Part shown: piece after piece, positions 1 through 10,129 of the stretch | How the letters are laid out: the number at the start of each line of letters is the position of its first letter | How positions within the stretch are numbered: position 1 is the first letter of the stretch | NCBI RefSeq assembly: GCF_010993775.1 | Contig: NZ_WOTO01000065.1 | Coordinates: 1-52,051, forward strand | Direction of reading: 5' to 3' | DNA length: 52,051 nucleotides | Source of the DNA: Fodinicola feengrottensis | GTDB lineage: Bacteria; Actinomycetota; Actinomycetes; Mycobacteriales; HKI-0501 | Program-made: the position numbers and the translations under genes | The notes under the pieces: model-generated | The model's input: only the letters and a program-made list of their open reading frames with translations | The model's database searches: none | What the model was told of the DNA's origin: nothing

Positions 1-334
1 GACGCCGGCCGGGCTGCCTGTATCATGAAGTGCGGGCGCCGGCTCCAGCACTACCGCACTGCTTCGGGCAGGCGTCCTTTCGGTGAGCATCCCCAGGGCG
101 GCCTGCGACTTCGCGGCCGCGGTGAGCGACTTCGGTGGGGAAGCGACCGGTGCCGAGAAGGACTACGGCAACCGGCTCGCGGCCTGGGCGATCGCCAACG
201 CCGGCCCGCTCGACGTGCTCTACGTCATCTGGTTCAAGCGGATTTGGATGCCCAGCACCGGCTGGCGCTCGTACAGCGGCGACGGTACGCCCAGCGGCGA
301 CCACCGCAACCACGTCCACATCTCCGTCAACTGA
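1..334 (+). CDS. ARB_07466-type cell-wall protein, C-terminal end (partial, frameshifted)
   Basis: This is the 3' end of a gene that begins before the window. The readable part carries GEHPQG followed by ACDFA, then GNRLAAWAIANAGPLDV and VIWFKRIW, and ends in DHRNHVHISVN. That is the pattern of the secreted ARB_07466-like C-terminal domain of actinobacterial wall-associated proteins, which resembles a peptidase fold through its D and H residues. GEHPQG is in frame 1 and ACDFA in frame 2, so one indel lies near position 100. The next gene is a secreted C40 peptidase, which fits a cell-wall locus. Assignment is by motif memory only; the precise function is unknown. Confidence 0.6.
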
Positions 335-458
335 CGTTCCGAGGCGCTGTCCGTCCACCGCATCACTCCGTGGTGGGTCGAGTTCTTCGCATGCCTTCGC
401 CGCCGTACCAAAGGAACCCGGAGCGGCCCGAGGTGGTTCGCCGAGATCGATTTCACCG

Positions 459-563
459 ATGCGGCCGCGGCTGGTCCGGGAGTTCGACGGTTGGGCGCCG
501 GAGCTCACCGCGCTGATCACCGACAGCGACACCGTTCCGCTCATTCGCCCCCTCTTCGCGCAG
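459..563 (+). pseudogene. remnant of a FAD-dependent monooxygenase
   Basis: A short stretch in frame 3 reads RLVREFDGWAPEL, TALITDSDTVP and LIRPLFAQP. This resembles the segment just before the second FAD-binding motif (GDAAH) of PHBH/TetX-like flavin monooxygenases. The reading then collapses into unrelated residues and no GDAAH follows. An in-frame tryptophan-containing stretch just upstream (WFAEIDFTDAA) lies in another frame. I read it as a decayed gene fragment; the rest of 335-723 shows no gene. It could be chance similarity. Confidence 0.35.
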
Positions 564-723
564 CCTCGTCACCGCCTTGATCAACGACGCGCCGACTCGG
601 TCATCCGCGGCCCTTTTGGTTCCGGCCAGTGGGAAAGGGCCGTGTCGGCTTTGCCGCGGTTGGCCGGTTCGGGCATACTTTCAGGCGCCTTCCCCAAGAG
701 GTGAAGAAGGAGCAACGGCGCTC

Positions 724-1725
724 ATGAGTCCTCTGCGGTCCAAGGAAAAACTGTGCTTTAAGGAAAGCAGGCACGGAGCCGGTGTGCTGGCCTTCCTGGT
801 CGGTGCGGCTGTCGTGCTGGCGGCCGCCCCGGTCCGCGCCGATCCGGCGCCCACCCTCCGGCAGGTCGAGCTGGCCATCGGGACCTTGCAGGCCCAGATG
901 CAGACCGCCACTGAGCAGTACAACCAGGCCCGCGACGCGATGACCGCGGCGCAGAACTCCCGCCTGCGACTGACCCGGTCGATGGCCGCGCTGCAGCCGC
1001 GGCTGGCCGTCGAGACCGAGCGGGTCGGCCAGTTCGCCGCCACCGTCTACCGTGGCGCCGGGGTGGGGACCATGACGACGCTGTTGACCAGCGGTTCGCC
1101 GGACGAACTGCTGGCGGAGTTGGCCACCTTGCAGGTGCTGAACCGGCAGCGCCGGGCCGGCCTGAACCAGCTGCTGGCCGTACGCCGGACCCTGACCGCA
1201 CAACAGGCCGCACTGCTGGCGGCGGTCAGCGCGCAGAATCGGGGCATGCACGCGATGGCCACGCAGCAGCAGGCGATCCAGACGGACCTGGCCCGCTGGC
1301 AGCACCTGCGCGACACGTACTACCCGGATGCCGGTCGGACCGCCGACATCTACCCGGAGGTGTACGACGGGCCAGCCACCGGCGCCGCTCGGATCGCGCT
1401 CACCTACGCGTATGCGCATATGGGAAGCCCGTATCAGTGGGCCGCGGACGGACCGGACAGCTTCGACTGCTCGGGGCTGACGCTGGCGTCCTGGCGGGCC
1501 GCGGGCGTCTCGATGCCGCACTCCGCCAGCGGGCAGTACAACGCATTCCCGCACGTGGCGCTGTCCGACCTGCGACCGGGTGACCTGGTCTACTACCCGC
1601 ATCACATCGCGATCTACGCCGGCGACGGGTATGTCGTGCACGCACCGCAGGCTGGCGATGTCGTACGCCGCGTACCCATGGCGAGAGCCGGTGGCGGCGT
1701 GATCGGGGCGGTGCGCCCGTCCTGA
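724..1725 (+). CDS. secreted C40 (NlpC/P60) peptidoglycan endopeptidase
   Basis: A 333-residue protein of the RipA/NlpC type that should cleave peptide stems of peptidoglycan outside the membrane. Residues 1-38 are a basic stretch plus hydrophobic core ending ...APVRADP, a signal peptide or anchor. Residues about 45-200 are Gln/Ala-rich and predicted coiled coil. Residues about 220-333 form the NlpC/P60 domain with the catalytic Cys in DSFDCSG (C249) and His in HHIAIYAG (about H294). The ATG at 724 is chosen because AAGGAG lies about 11 bases upstream and the signal peptide follows directly; the open frame extends further upstream but without coding character. The reading frame is intact. The next gene starts close to this stop. 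Confidence 0.9.
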   Translation: MSPLRSKEKLCFKESRHGAGVLAFLVGAAVVLAAAPVRADPAPTLRQVELAIGTLQAQMQTATEQYNQARDAMTAAQNSRLRLTRSMAALQPRLAVETERVGQFAATVYRGAGVGTMTTLLTSGSPDELLAELATLQVLNRQRRAGLNQLLAVRRTLTAQQAALLAAVSAQNRGMHAMATQQQAIQTDLARWQHLRDTYYPDAGRTADIYPEVYDGPATGAARIALTYAYAHMGSPYQWAADGPDSFDCSGLTLASWRAAGVSMPHSASGQYNAFPHVALSDLRPGDLVYYPHHIAIYAGDGYVVHAPQAGDVVRRVPMARAGGGVIGAVRPS

Positions 1726-1739
1726 CGACTTCCCCGAAG

Positions 1740-3072
1740 GTGCCCTGGCGGCCACCGCGCTGGCTGCTCCAAGTGGCTTCAGTGGTGATCGCGGTCCAGC
1801 TCGCGCTTGGCATCGGATTCCTGGTCGCCCGGCTGAGCGCGCCGGTCGACGAGTCGTCCGCGAGCGTCGAGCCGTCGTATTCGGCGCAGGCGTACGCACA
1901 GATGCAGGGCATCCTGACCAGCCGCGGCGTCGCCCTGACAAGGCGCAGCAAGGCCGCGTTCCTGGCCGGCATAGATCCGGCCTCGACCGCCTTCGGGCCA
2001 CCCAGGAGCGGCTCTACGACAACCTCGGGAAGCTGCCGTTCAGCACGCTGTCGTACGTGCTGGACTCCAGTCAGCGGCTGCGGTTGCCGGCCGCCGCGGC
2101 GGCCCACTACGGGGCGGCGCACACGTACGTCGGGCTGGTCCAGTTCACGTCCGCGCTGACCGGCTTCGATCTGGTGCCCAGCGTCGAGGTGCAGTATCTG
2201 ACCTTCGTGCAGCGCGGCACGCGGTGGTATCTGGCGGCCGATTCGGACCTGGACAGCACCGACCAGCGGACCACTCGTGGCCTGTGGGATCTCGCGCCGA
2301 TCGACACGCTGACCTCGGAAAATGTGGCCGTGGTCTACGCGCCGGACCAGCGGGCGTTGGCCGCTCAATGCCTGGCCGCCGCGCAGCGGGCGGGCGGTCC
2401 GTCGAGTAGCCGCCGTCTGGTCGACTGGATGGACGCATGAGGTGGTGATCATCGTCCCGGAGCCGTCGATGGTCGCCCAGCTGACCAGCTCTGGTTCTGA
2501 CCTGACCCAGATCGCCGCGATGACCACCGCGGAGACGACCGGCGCGGGCGGCCCGCCGACCGGCACCCGGGTGGTCATCAACCCGCCAGCTTTTCGGACG
2601 CTGAGCCGATTCGGCGCGGACGTACTGCTGACCCACGAGATCACCCACGTGGCGGCTCGGCGGACCACCAGCCAGTCGACCCCGCTGTGGCTGGCCGAGG
2701 GGTTCGCGGACTATGTCGGCTATCTGTCGACTGGGCTGTCCGCCCGGTCGGTGGCCCGCGAGCTGGCCGCTGATCTCGCTGCCGGGCGTCCCCTTGGCGA
2801 CTTGCCGCTGCAGTCGGATTTCGACGGCAGCAACCCGCGGCTGGCCAGCACGTACCAGAAAGCGTGGCTGGCGTGCCGGCTGATCGCGGCCCGCGCCGGC
2901 CAAGCCGGACTGATCCGCTTCTACCGGATGGTGAGCGAGGCCGGCACCGACCCGGACACCGCGACCGCCACCGGGCTACGCGAGGTGCTCGGCATGACCA
3001 CGCCGCAGTTCGTCGTTCGTCGCCGCTTGGCAGTCGTACGTACGAGCGCAACTGACCCCACCGCGAACCTGA
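1740..3072 (+). CDS. membrane-anchored HExxH (gluzincin-type) peptidase, frameshifted
   Basis: One gene read through three frames. The N-terminus has a single membrane segment (WLLQVASVVIAVQLALGIGF); the body shows IDPAS, LPFSTLSYVLD and YVGLVQF. A C-terminal peptidase domain carries the zinc motif HEITH near 2635 and the downstream glutamate in LAEGFADYVG, the HExxH...E spacing of gluzincins such as the M1 family. Frame changes occur near 1995, 2395 and 3010; after the last, the frame ends FVAAWQSYVRAQL and stops at 3070-3072. GTG at 1740 is the first plausible start, but the gene may begin just upstream at the C40 stop. Substrate is unknown; the neighbours suggest an envelope role. Confidence 0.65.
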
Positions 3073-3130
3073 CGTTTTCCCCCTCGTCACCGGCGAAAAC
3101 GTCGAGTCCGGGGAAGGGCAGAATGGGGAG

Positions 3131-4434
3131 ATGGCGATGTCGGTGGGGCTTGCGGCACTGGTGCTGGTGGCGTTGGTCGTGGTGATGGCGGTTTACAGCG
3201 CGCGGACGGTGCCGTGGCGGGCCGTGCCGGTGCCGGCCGGCGGCCGGTCGAAGCCGGATCCGGACCTCGACTTCACGGCCGAGGAGCGCGCGTTGTCAGG
3301 CCGCTATGTGTCGGCGATGAAGCCACTAGGCTACGTGAGCACCGCTCTTGGGCTGGCCGTGCCGATCGTGCTCGGGTTCACGCCGCTGGGCGGCTGGCTG
3401 ATTCGGACGGTGGCCGATCCGTTCGGAGGCAGCCTGCTGGCCCGGCTGGTGGTCGCCGTGCCGCTGTTGACGTTGCTCATCGACCTCATCGTGATGCCCA
3501 TCGGCGTACGTACGACGGGAGATCCTGCGGCGCAGCTTCGGGCTGTCCCGGCGATCGTGGGGATTGTGGCTGTCCGACACCGTGAAGGGTTGGCTGCTCA
3601 GCATCGTGCTGGGGGAGTTGGCGTTGCTCGCCCTCTACGCCCTGATCTGGTCGCTGCCGCAGTGGTGGTGGGTGCCGGCCGGTGCGGGCGCGGCGCTGCT
3701 GCTCGCGCTGATGGCCTTCCTGCAACCCTTCGTGTTCGAGCCGCTGTTCATGCGGTTCAAGCCGCTGCAGGAGGGCCCGCTGCGGGACCGGCTGTTCGAG
3801 CTGGCGGCGCTGGACGAGGTGCCGGTGCGTACGGTCCTGGTGGCTGATGCGTCCAGGCGTACGACCGGCGTCAACGCCTATGTGTCGGGCTTTGGCGCAA
3901 GCCGCCGGATCGTTCTTTTCGACACGCTGCTGGACGATCCGGCGGCGCAGGTGCAGGCCGAGTTGGTGGTGGCGCACGAGCTCGGCCACGCGGCGAACCG
4001 GGACGTGCGTCGGGGAGTGTTGCTCGGCGTCGCCGGCGCGGCGGTGGCGGCTTGCGCGCTCTTCCTCGCGCTGCACGTGCGGTGGCTGCTGGGGATCGCT
4101 GGGGTGAGCACGGTCGCCGATCCGGCCGCGGTGGCGCTGATGCTGGCGCTGGCCGCGGTAGGTGGGGTGGTCATGCTGCCGTTTGAGACGGTCAGTTCCC
4201 GGCGGGGGTGGAGGCGCGGGCCGACGAGCACGCGCTGGAGCGTACCGGCGATCCGGTGAATTTCGTTGCCATGCAACGGTCTTTGGCGGTGAGGAACCTC
4301 GCCAGCCTGAGTCCGAGCCGGTGGGACGTGCTGCTTTTCGGCACTCACCCGAGCATTCCGGAGCGGATCGCGCGCATGCCCGCGACTGGGCCCGCCGGCA
4401 CGACGTGCCGCCACCGCCCGGCCTGGCCTCGTGA
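3131..4434 (+). CDS. M48 family (Ste24/HtpX-like) integral membrane metallopeptidase, frameshifted
   Basis: A multi-pass membrane protease. The ATG at 3131 opens a strong hydrophobic helix (LAALVLVALVVVMAV). Further helices lie near 3350-3520, 3580-3720 and 4020-4180. The zinc motif HELGH is at about 3975, and the third ligand is probably in the later ADEHALERTGD stretch near 4215, as in CAAX-prenyl-protease-like M48 enzymes. The C-terminus reads HPSIPERIARM, a typical M48 ending, then RDWARRHDVPPPPGLAS. Frames change near 3517, 4205 and 4377. The stop TGA overlaps the GTG start of the next gene. Likely degrades membrane or exported proteins; the substrate is not evident. Confidence 0.75.
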
Positions 4435-5503
4435 CGACCCTGCTCGTCACGAACGACTTTCCGCCCCAGGTAGGGGGAATCCAGACGTTCGTCCACGCGC
4501 TGGCCCGCCGGCAACCGCCCGGATCGCTGGTGGTGCTGGCGCCGCGACAGGACGGCGACCGGGATTTTGATGCCGCGCAACCCTTTCCGGTGATCCGGCG
4601 GCGATCCGTCGCGCTGCCGACAGCTGCGTTGACGCGCGACGTGATCGCTGTGGCCGGCCGGTACGAATGTGACACTGTCTGGTTTGGCGCGGCCCTTCCT
4701 TTGGCACTTATGGCACCAAAACTGCGGGCCGCAGGGATCACCTGGATCGTCGCGCAAACGCACGGCCATGAGGCCGCGTGGTCGCCGGTCGCGCGGCCGT
4801 TGTTGAAACGGATCGCGGCTGCCTGCGACGCCGTGACCTTTCTCGGCGATTTCACCTTCGGCGCCTTGGAAACAGCGATGGCGGGCAGTCGGCTCGTACG
4901 GCTGCCGCCCGGTGTTGACCCTGAGGTTTTCCAGCCGTCGGTTTCCGGGAAGTCGGTGCGGGAACTGTACGGGCTCGGGGACCGGCCGGTGATTGTCTGC
5001 GTGTCGAGACTGGTGCGGCGCAAGGGACAGGACGTGCTGATCAAGGCGTTGCCGCTCATCCGTCGCGAGGTGCCGGACGTGGCATTGCTGCTGGTTTCCG
5101 GCGGGGCCGACGAGCGGCGACTGCGACGGCTCGCCGATCGCGATGTCTTTTTTTCGCTGGCGCTGTCGAGGATGCGGCGCTGCCGGAGTATTTCGCCGCC
5201 GGTGACGTTTTCGCGATGCCATGCCGTACGCGCCTTGGCGGGCTCAACGTCGAAGGGCTCGGCATCGTCTATTTGGAGGCCTCCGCGTGCGGCCTCCCAG
5301 TCGTGGCCGGCCGGTCCGGCGGAGCGCCGGAAGCCGTCCAGGACGGGATCACCGGCTACGTGGTCGACGGCCGGTCGGTGGCCTCGGTCGCCGAGAAGGT
5401 GACCGCCCTGCTCACCGACCGTACGCTCGCCGCCGACCTGGGCGCGGCAGGCCGCGCGTGGGTGGAAGCCGAGTGGCGCTGGGACACCCTCGCCCCCGGA
5501 TGA
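4431..5503 (+). CDS. pimB: GT4 glycosyltransferase, PimB-like phosphatidylinositol mannosyltransferase, frameshifted
   Basis: A GT-B, family-4 glycosyltransferase. The N-terminus reads LVTNDFPPQVGGIQTFVHAL (acceptor domain). The donor domain has VSRLVRRKGQDVLIKAL and, after a frameshift in the T7 run near 5147-5153, AGAVEDAALPEYFAAGDVF, then PCRTRLGGLNVEGLGIVYLE and GAPEAVQDG. This series is characteristic of PimB and close relatives, which transfer mannose from GDP-mannose to PIM1 at the membrane. GTG 4431 overlaps the M48 stop (GTGA), implying translational coupling. The C-terminal WRWDTLA motif is followed by either a stop at 5503 or, with one more indel, at 5529. Mannosyltransferase specificity is inferred from family resemblance. 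Confidence 0.75.
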
Positions 5504-5624
5504 CCACCTTGCTGCTCCACGGCGACTGAGCGCGCTTATCTCGCGCGCGCGTTTGCTTACGTAATGAAACCCGCCACCCACCCCCCACCCTTCTGAAAGG
5601 GCGGGGGCTCAAAATTTCACGTCG

Positions 5625-5684
5625 GTACGACAGTTTCGCGCCGCACCCTAGGTAGACCTGCACAATCGGAATCCGATTGTGCAG
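5625..5684. repeat. dispersed repeat, copy 1, ending in a 27-bp palindrome
   Basis: A 60-bp unit that recurs at 21057-21116 (53 of 60 bases identical in my hand alignment). It begins GTACGACAGTTT, continues with GCGCCGCAC, and ends in a perfect inverted repeat at 5658-5684 whose arms are CTGCACAATCGGA and its complement around a single A. The last 27 bases are identical in both copies. A C-rich then G-rich stretch precedes it (5568-5611). It lies between the convergent mannosyltransferase and response-regulator genes. Function unknown: a BIME/REP-like element or bidirectional terminator are both possible. Confidence 0.8.
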
Positions 5685-5738
5685 CAGCGGGAAGAGCCGC
5701 GCGGGCAGCCGGGGTGGCTGCCTACGAAGGCGGTGACC

Positions 5739-6401
5739 TCAGAAGCGTGGAGCGTTGGGGGCCTCCAGGAGGCCGAGGCGCAGGGCTGTCATGAGGGCTT
5801 GGGCGCGGTTGCCGGCGCCAAGTTTCTCGTACAGCTTGGAAATGTGCGTCTTGGCTGTGGACTCGCTGACGTAGAGGTGTTTGGCGATGCCGGCCACGCT
5901 CATGCCGTCCGCGAGCAGCTGCAGGACCTGCCCCTCGCGCGGCGACAGCTGCGGGCCGGTGGGGGCCAGTCGGCGCTTCATCGCCTCGGCGAGGTCGGAG
6001 GCGGTGAACGCGGTGGGCGCCGAGGCGGCGTGCCGGGCGGCCGCGACGACCTCGTCGGACGGGGCGTTCTTGGGTACGAACGCGCTCGCGCCCGCCTCCA
6101 GCGCACCGAACAGCTGCTCGTCGCCGGCGTACATGGTCAGCACCACGATGCCGACGGCCGGCATCGCCGACCGGAGCTTGCGGGTGGCGTCCAGGCCGCT
6201 TCCGTCGGGCAGCCGCAGGTCCATGATGACCACGTCAGGCCGAGTCTCATCAGCCTGCGAGAGCGCCTCGGCGACGGAGCCAGCCTCGCCGACGACCCGG
6301 AACTGGGGGTCGCGCTCGAACGCGTGCCGCAAACCCTGCCGGATCAGCTCATGGTCATCGACGAGTAGCACGGTGGTCACGGTGTTCTCATCGGTTGTCA
6401 T
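5739..6401 (-). CDS. NarL/FixJ-family response regulator
   Basis: A 220-residue two-domain regulator. The receiver domain starts MTTDENTVTTVLLVDDHEL and has the phospho-acceptor Asp in VVIMDLRLPDGSGLDA and the conserved Lys in FVPKNAPSDEV. The C-terminal LuxR helix-turn-helix reads LSPREGQVLQLLADGMSVAG and SESTAKTHISKLYEKL. The ATG at 6401 is chosen because DDHE follows within 15 residues. It lies eight bases after the stop of the histidine kinase upstream on the same strand, so the two form a two-component pair. DNA targets are not evident. Confidence 0.9.
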   Translation of the reverse strand: MTTDENTVTTVLLVDDHELIRQGLRHAFERDPQFRVVGEAGSVAEALSQADETRPDVVIMDLRLPDGSGLDATRKLRSAMPAVGIVVLTMYAGDEQLFGALEAGASAFVPKNAPSDEVVAAARHAASAPTAFTASDLAEAMKRRLAPTGPQLSPREGQVLQLLADGMSVAGIAKHLYVSESTAKTHISKLYEKLGAGNRAQALMTALRLGLLEAPNAPRF

Positions 6402-6408
6402 GCTTGCC

Positions 6409-7634
6409 CTACGCCTCCTTCGGTGCCGAGACGCTACCGCCTCGCGGCCGGGATCCGAGCACTGCCGAGACGGTTGTCCCGGCCGGTTTGCGCGGTCCAC
6501 CTCCAACCGGGCCCGGATCCGCTGGGCCCGCTCAGCCATGATGCTCATTCCGAAGCTGTCTTCGCGGGCTTCCGCGCCGACGCCACGACCATCATCGCTT
6601 ACTTGAAGCTTCACGTACGGTGGATCGATTTCACAGCTCACCCACAGGTTGCGAGCGCGCGCGTGTTTACGTGCGTTGGTGATCGCTTCCTGGGCAATAC
6701 GCAGAAGTTCGCCCTCGACCGCGGCCGGCAGCCGGGCGCCGCCTTCGTCGAGGGAGAGGTGTACGCGCATCCCGCCGGCGGCCCCCATCGTTCGGGCGTA
6801 TTCGGCGATCGCGGCCGCCAGCCCGCCATGCGGGTCGACGTCGCTGCGCAGCTCGAAAAGGCTCAGCCGCAGCTCGGTGATCACCCGGGTGACCTCGTCG
6901 CGCAGCGAGCTGAGCATGGTGGTCGCCTGCGTGGGTTCGTCCGGCAGCAGCGCGAGCGCGTTGTCGATGCCGTAGCCGACCATCACCAGCTCCTGTGCAC
7001 GCCGTCGTGGATTTCCCGGGCGAGGCGCTGCCGTTCCTCGGTGGTGGCCAGGCTGCGTACGTCGTCGAAGAGCAGTGCGGTTTCCAGTCGCAGCACCGAA
7101 GAAGCCGCGACGGTGGCCGCGGCGGACACCATCGACGAGTCGAAAGCCCGGGCGCGATCGGCTTCGGCGACCACACCAGACCGACGGTGCGTACGCCAGT
7201 GACCAGCGGCAGCACCATCGACGTCACGGCGCCTTTGACGGGAGTACGGGTGACCGAGCTGCCGGAGGTCTGCGGCTGCTGCGACAGCCAGGCCTCGGCG
7301 ATCGGGGCGTCCTTGGCGAGCGAGGTTTCCCAGTCGGCGCGCGGTGTGCCGGCCATGCCGGTCTGCGCAAAAAACGACCAGTCGGCCGCCGCCGCTGCCG
7401 ATCAGGACCGCGGATCGGTCGGCCGGTGCGACCGCGCGGATCTCGTCCAGCAACCGCTCGGCGATGCTGCCCGGATCCAGCGTGCCGGGGAGCTGGCGGG
7501 CCACCGTACGCAGCTGAGTGAGCAGCCGGGTCGCCTGCGCGTAGTCGGCCGACGCTTCCCGCTGCTGTCCGGGCACGCTTCCCTCGCTGGTTGGTCGCGG
7601 TGGTGATCGCTTGTTGACTGTAGACCGGCACCAT
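6409..7634 (-). CDS. GAF-domain sensor histidine kinase (NarL-type partner), frameshifted
   Basis: Pieces in different frames join to one kinase. The N-terminal half is GAF-like (LLTQLRTVARQLPGTLDPGS, then RTPVKGAVTSMVLPLV). The HisKA_3 box reads LAREIHDGV with the phospho-acceptor His. The ATPase domain has EGELLRIAQEAITNARKHA (N box), VSDDGRG and FGMSIMAERAQRIRA. In another frame the protein ends PAGTTVSAVLG and stops at 6409-6411, just before the regulator start. Frames change near 6480, 7000, 7160 and 7380. No clear transmembrane helix is seen, so it is probably cytosolic. The start is uncertain; ATG 7634 is a guess. Confidence 0.7.
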
Positions 7635-7759
7635 ATGGCATGTCGCTGAAAACGTTGTGAGCGGTCATCGTGCGTGTCGCCCGGCATAGGCGAAACGTAC
7701 GGCTTCATTATGATTTTCCGCACTCTTTCGCGGCCGGCTCTGCCCCAACGGCCTGCCAT

Positions 7760-9568
7760 TCACAGGTGAGTGGAGCTCAGGAGTAGAGCGCGAGAGATGT
7801 CGGCGGCGCGGGCGGTGGCGACGATCGAGCGGCGGAGCTTGAGAGTGGGAGTCAGCTCGCCGGACTCTTCGGTGAAGTCGGCCGGCATGATCCGGAACTT
7901 GCGGATCGACTCGGCCCGCGACACCGCCTTGTTGGCGTCGTCGATCGCGGTCTGCACCTCGGCCAGCAGGTCCTGGTCGTCGAGCAGGTCGGTCACCGTG
8001 GCGTCCGCCGGCTTGCCGGCTTTTTCCTTCCAGGGGCCGAAAGCGTCCTCGTCGATGGTGACAAGCGCGGCCACGAAAGGCATTTTGTCGCCGACCACCA
8101 TGCATTGGCTGATCAGCCCATGCGCGCGTACGCGATCCTCCAGCACGGCCGGTGCGACGTTCTTGCCGCCGGCGGTGACGATCAGCTCTTTCTTGCGGCC
8201 GGTGATCGACAGGTAGCCATCGGCGTCCAACGCGCCCAGGTCACCGGTGTGGAACCAGCCGTCCGAGTCGATCGCCTCCGCGGTTGCTTCTGGATTTTTC
8301 CAGTAACCGGCGAAAATCTGCTCGCCCTTGATGAGGATCTCGGTGTCTTCGGCGATCCGTACGGTAGTGCCCGGGATGGGCCGGCCGACGCTGCCGATCC
8401 GGGTCTGGCCAAGCGTGTTCACGGTGGCCACCGGTGAGGTCTCGGTCAGCCCGTACCCCTCGAAGACCGGCACCCCGATGCCGCGGAAGAAGTGCCCGAG
8501 CCGCTCGCCGAGCGGGGCGCTGGCGGACAACACGGCTCGGCAGCTGCCGCCGAGTGCTTCCCGCAGCCGGGCGTACACGAGCCGGTCGAAGAGTGCGTGC
8601 TCGGCTTTGAGAGTGACCGGGATGCGGCCGGTGTCCAGCGCTTGGCTGTACGCGATGGCGGCCCTCTCGGCGCGGTCGAAGATCCCGCCCTTGCCCTCGG
8701 TGCGGGCCTTCTGCTGCGCGCCGGTGTAGATCTTCTCGAAGACCCGGGGCACCGCGAGGATGAAGTCCGGGGAGAACTCGGCGAAGGCGGTCGGCAGGTC
8801 CGAGACGTTGGGCAGGTGGCCGAGCCGGACTCGGCTGTAGATCGATCCACATTGGATGATCCGGCCGAAAACATGGGCCAGCGGAAGGAAAAGCAGGGTG
8901 GACTGGCCGGGCGAGAAGACGTGGCTCAGGGTCGCCGCGGTGGCCAGCACGTTCGAGTAGAGGTTGCGATGGGTGAGCTGGCAGCCCTTGGGCCGGCCGG
9001 TGGTGCCGGACGTGTAGACGATGGTCGCGAGGTCGTCCGGGCCGGCGGTGTGCCGCCGCTCGTCGAGCGTGCCGTCCGGCACGTCCGCGCCAAGCTCGCC
9101 GAGCTTGTCGATCGCGCCGTCTTCCAGCTGCCACAGGTTCGCGAGCGTGGGCAGGTTGGCGCGTACGGACTCGACGGTCTTCTGCAGCGCCGCGTCCTCG
9201 ACGACCACCGCGACCGCTTCGGAGTTGCCCAGCACCCACTCGACCTGTTCGGCGGAGGAGGTCTCATAGACCGGGACGGTCACCGCGCCGGCGGTCCAGA
9301 TGGCGAAGTCCAGCAGCGTCCACTCGTACCTGGTGTGGCTCATCACGCCGACCCGGTCGCCGGGGCGTACGCCGGCGCCGATCAGCCCCTTCGCGGCCGC
9401 CGCGACATCCTCGCCGAACTGGGCGGCGGTCACGTCCACCCACTTGCCGTCGACCTGCCGGGAGAGCAGCACGTCGGTGGGGTACTGGGCAACGTTGTCC
9501 CAGGCCAGATCGGCGAGATTGGCGTCGGCCGGCACGGCCCCGGCGGGTGGGACGGTCACTTCGGACAC
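7760..9568 (-). CDS. fadD15: long-chain fatty-acid--CoA ligase (FadD15-like)
   Basis: An intact 602-residue AMP-forming acyl-CoA synthetase, which activates long-chain fatty acids with ATP and CoA. The P-loop-like motif YTSGTTGRPKG is at residues 185-195. The A5 motif GYGLTETSP, the GYWKNPEATAEAI stretch, GWFHTGDLGALDADGYLSI and the GRKKELIVTAGGKNVAP hinge follow in normal order. Length and order match actinobacterial FadD15. It stands alone on this strand, with a divergent small SRPBCC-like gene about 100 bases from its start. Chain-length preference cannot be read from sequence. Confidence 0.92.
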   Translation of the reverse strand: MSEVTVPPAGAVPADANLADLAWDNVAQYPTDVLLSRQVDGKWVDVTAAQFGEDVAAAAKGLIGAGVRPGDRVGVMSHTRYEWTLLDFAIWTAGAVTVPVYETSSAEQVEWVLGNSEAVAVVVEDAALQKTVESVRANLPTLANLWQLEDGAIDKLGELGADVPDGTLDERRHTAGPDDLATIVYTSGTTGRPKGCQLTHRNLYSNVLATAATLSHVFSPGQSTLLFLPLAHVFGRIIQCGSIYSRVRLGHLPNVSDLPTAFAEFSPDFILAVPRVFEKIYTGAQQKARTEGKGGIFDRAERAAIAYSQALDTGRIPVTLKAEHALFDRLVYARLREALGGSCRAVLSASAPLGERLGHFFRGIGVPVFEGYGLTETSPVATVNTLGQTRIGSVGRPIPGTTVRIAEDTEILIKGEQIFAGYWKNPEATAEAIDSDGWFHTGDLGALDADGYLSITGRKKELIVTAGGKNVAPAVLEDRVRAHGLISQCMVVGDKMPFVAALVTIDEDAFGPWKEKAGKPADATVTDLLDDQDLLAEVQTAIDDANKAVSRAESIRKFRIMPADFTEESGELTPTLKLRRSIVATARAADISRALLLSSTHL

Positions 9569-9685
9569 GGGTCTCGTACCTCCTGAGGTGCCAGGGTTCT
9601 GCGGAGCGTTTCCGGCAGGCTACCGCCCGGTAACGCCGAACCTACCCTCGCGGCAGGCAGTGCCGCCATGAGTACGGTGTCCGGT

Positions 9686-10089
9686 ATGCCACAGGTGGAT
9701 CTGGTGGAGGAGACCTTCATCGCGGCCGCTCCGGCGCTGGTCGAGGCGCGGATCCGGCAACCCGCGTTCACCGCTCGGCTGTGGCCTGACCTGCGGTTGC
9801 AGGTGCAGGCGGACCGAGGCGTCGAGGGGCTGCGGTGGACGGCCAGCGGCGCGCTGGTGGGGGGTCGACGGAGATCTGGCTGCAGGCGTACCGCGACGGC
9901 GTCCTGGTGCACACGTACCTACGCTGCGACCCGACCCGGCCGAACGCGCCGACCGAGGCCGTCCAGGTGTCGCCGCGGGCGGCCGTACGGGAGCTGCAGC
10001 GACGGGCGAAATATGCCAAAAGGGTGTTGTGGGAGCTGAAGGACAGCGTCGAGGCCGGGCGCCGGCCGGGGGAGTCAGCGGTCCGCTGA
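9686..10089 (+). CDS. SRPBCC (polyketide cyclase/dehydrase-like) protein, frameshifted
   Basis: A small protein of about 134 residues starting MPQVDLVEETFIAAAPA. It has the core pattern of a lipid-binding START-like fold protein: WPDLRLQVQADRG, then GLRWTASGALVG, STEIWLQAYRDGVLVHTYLR and a C-terminal basic helix KRVLWELKD. The two halves are in frames 2 and 1; the break lies in the G6 run at about 9859-9864. An alternative start is the ATG at 9668. Similar small proteins are common and uncharacterised in actinomycetes, usually beside fadD15-like genes. The ligand is unknown. Confidence 0.65.
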
Positions 10090-10129
10090 CCTGATCCTGA
10101 TCGGGTTCGCGCGTCGTAGGCTGGCGATC

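Noticed and set aside
1400..2668. Long open minus-strand frame (422 aa) opposite the C40 and HExxH peptidase genes
   Set aside because: Composition and lack of motifs mark it as antisense to real coding sequence.
3486..5222. Long open minus-strand frame (578 aa) opposite the M48 and mannosyltransferase genes
   Set aside because: It is a shadow frame of high-GC DNA: Arg/His/Pro/Gln-rich, no motifs, while the plus strand carries HELGH and GT4 signatures.
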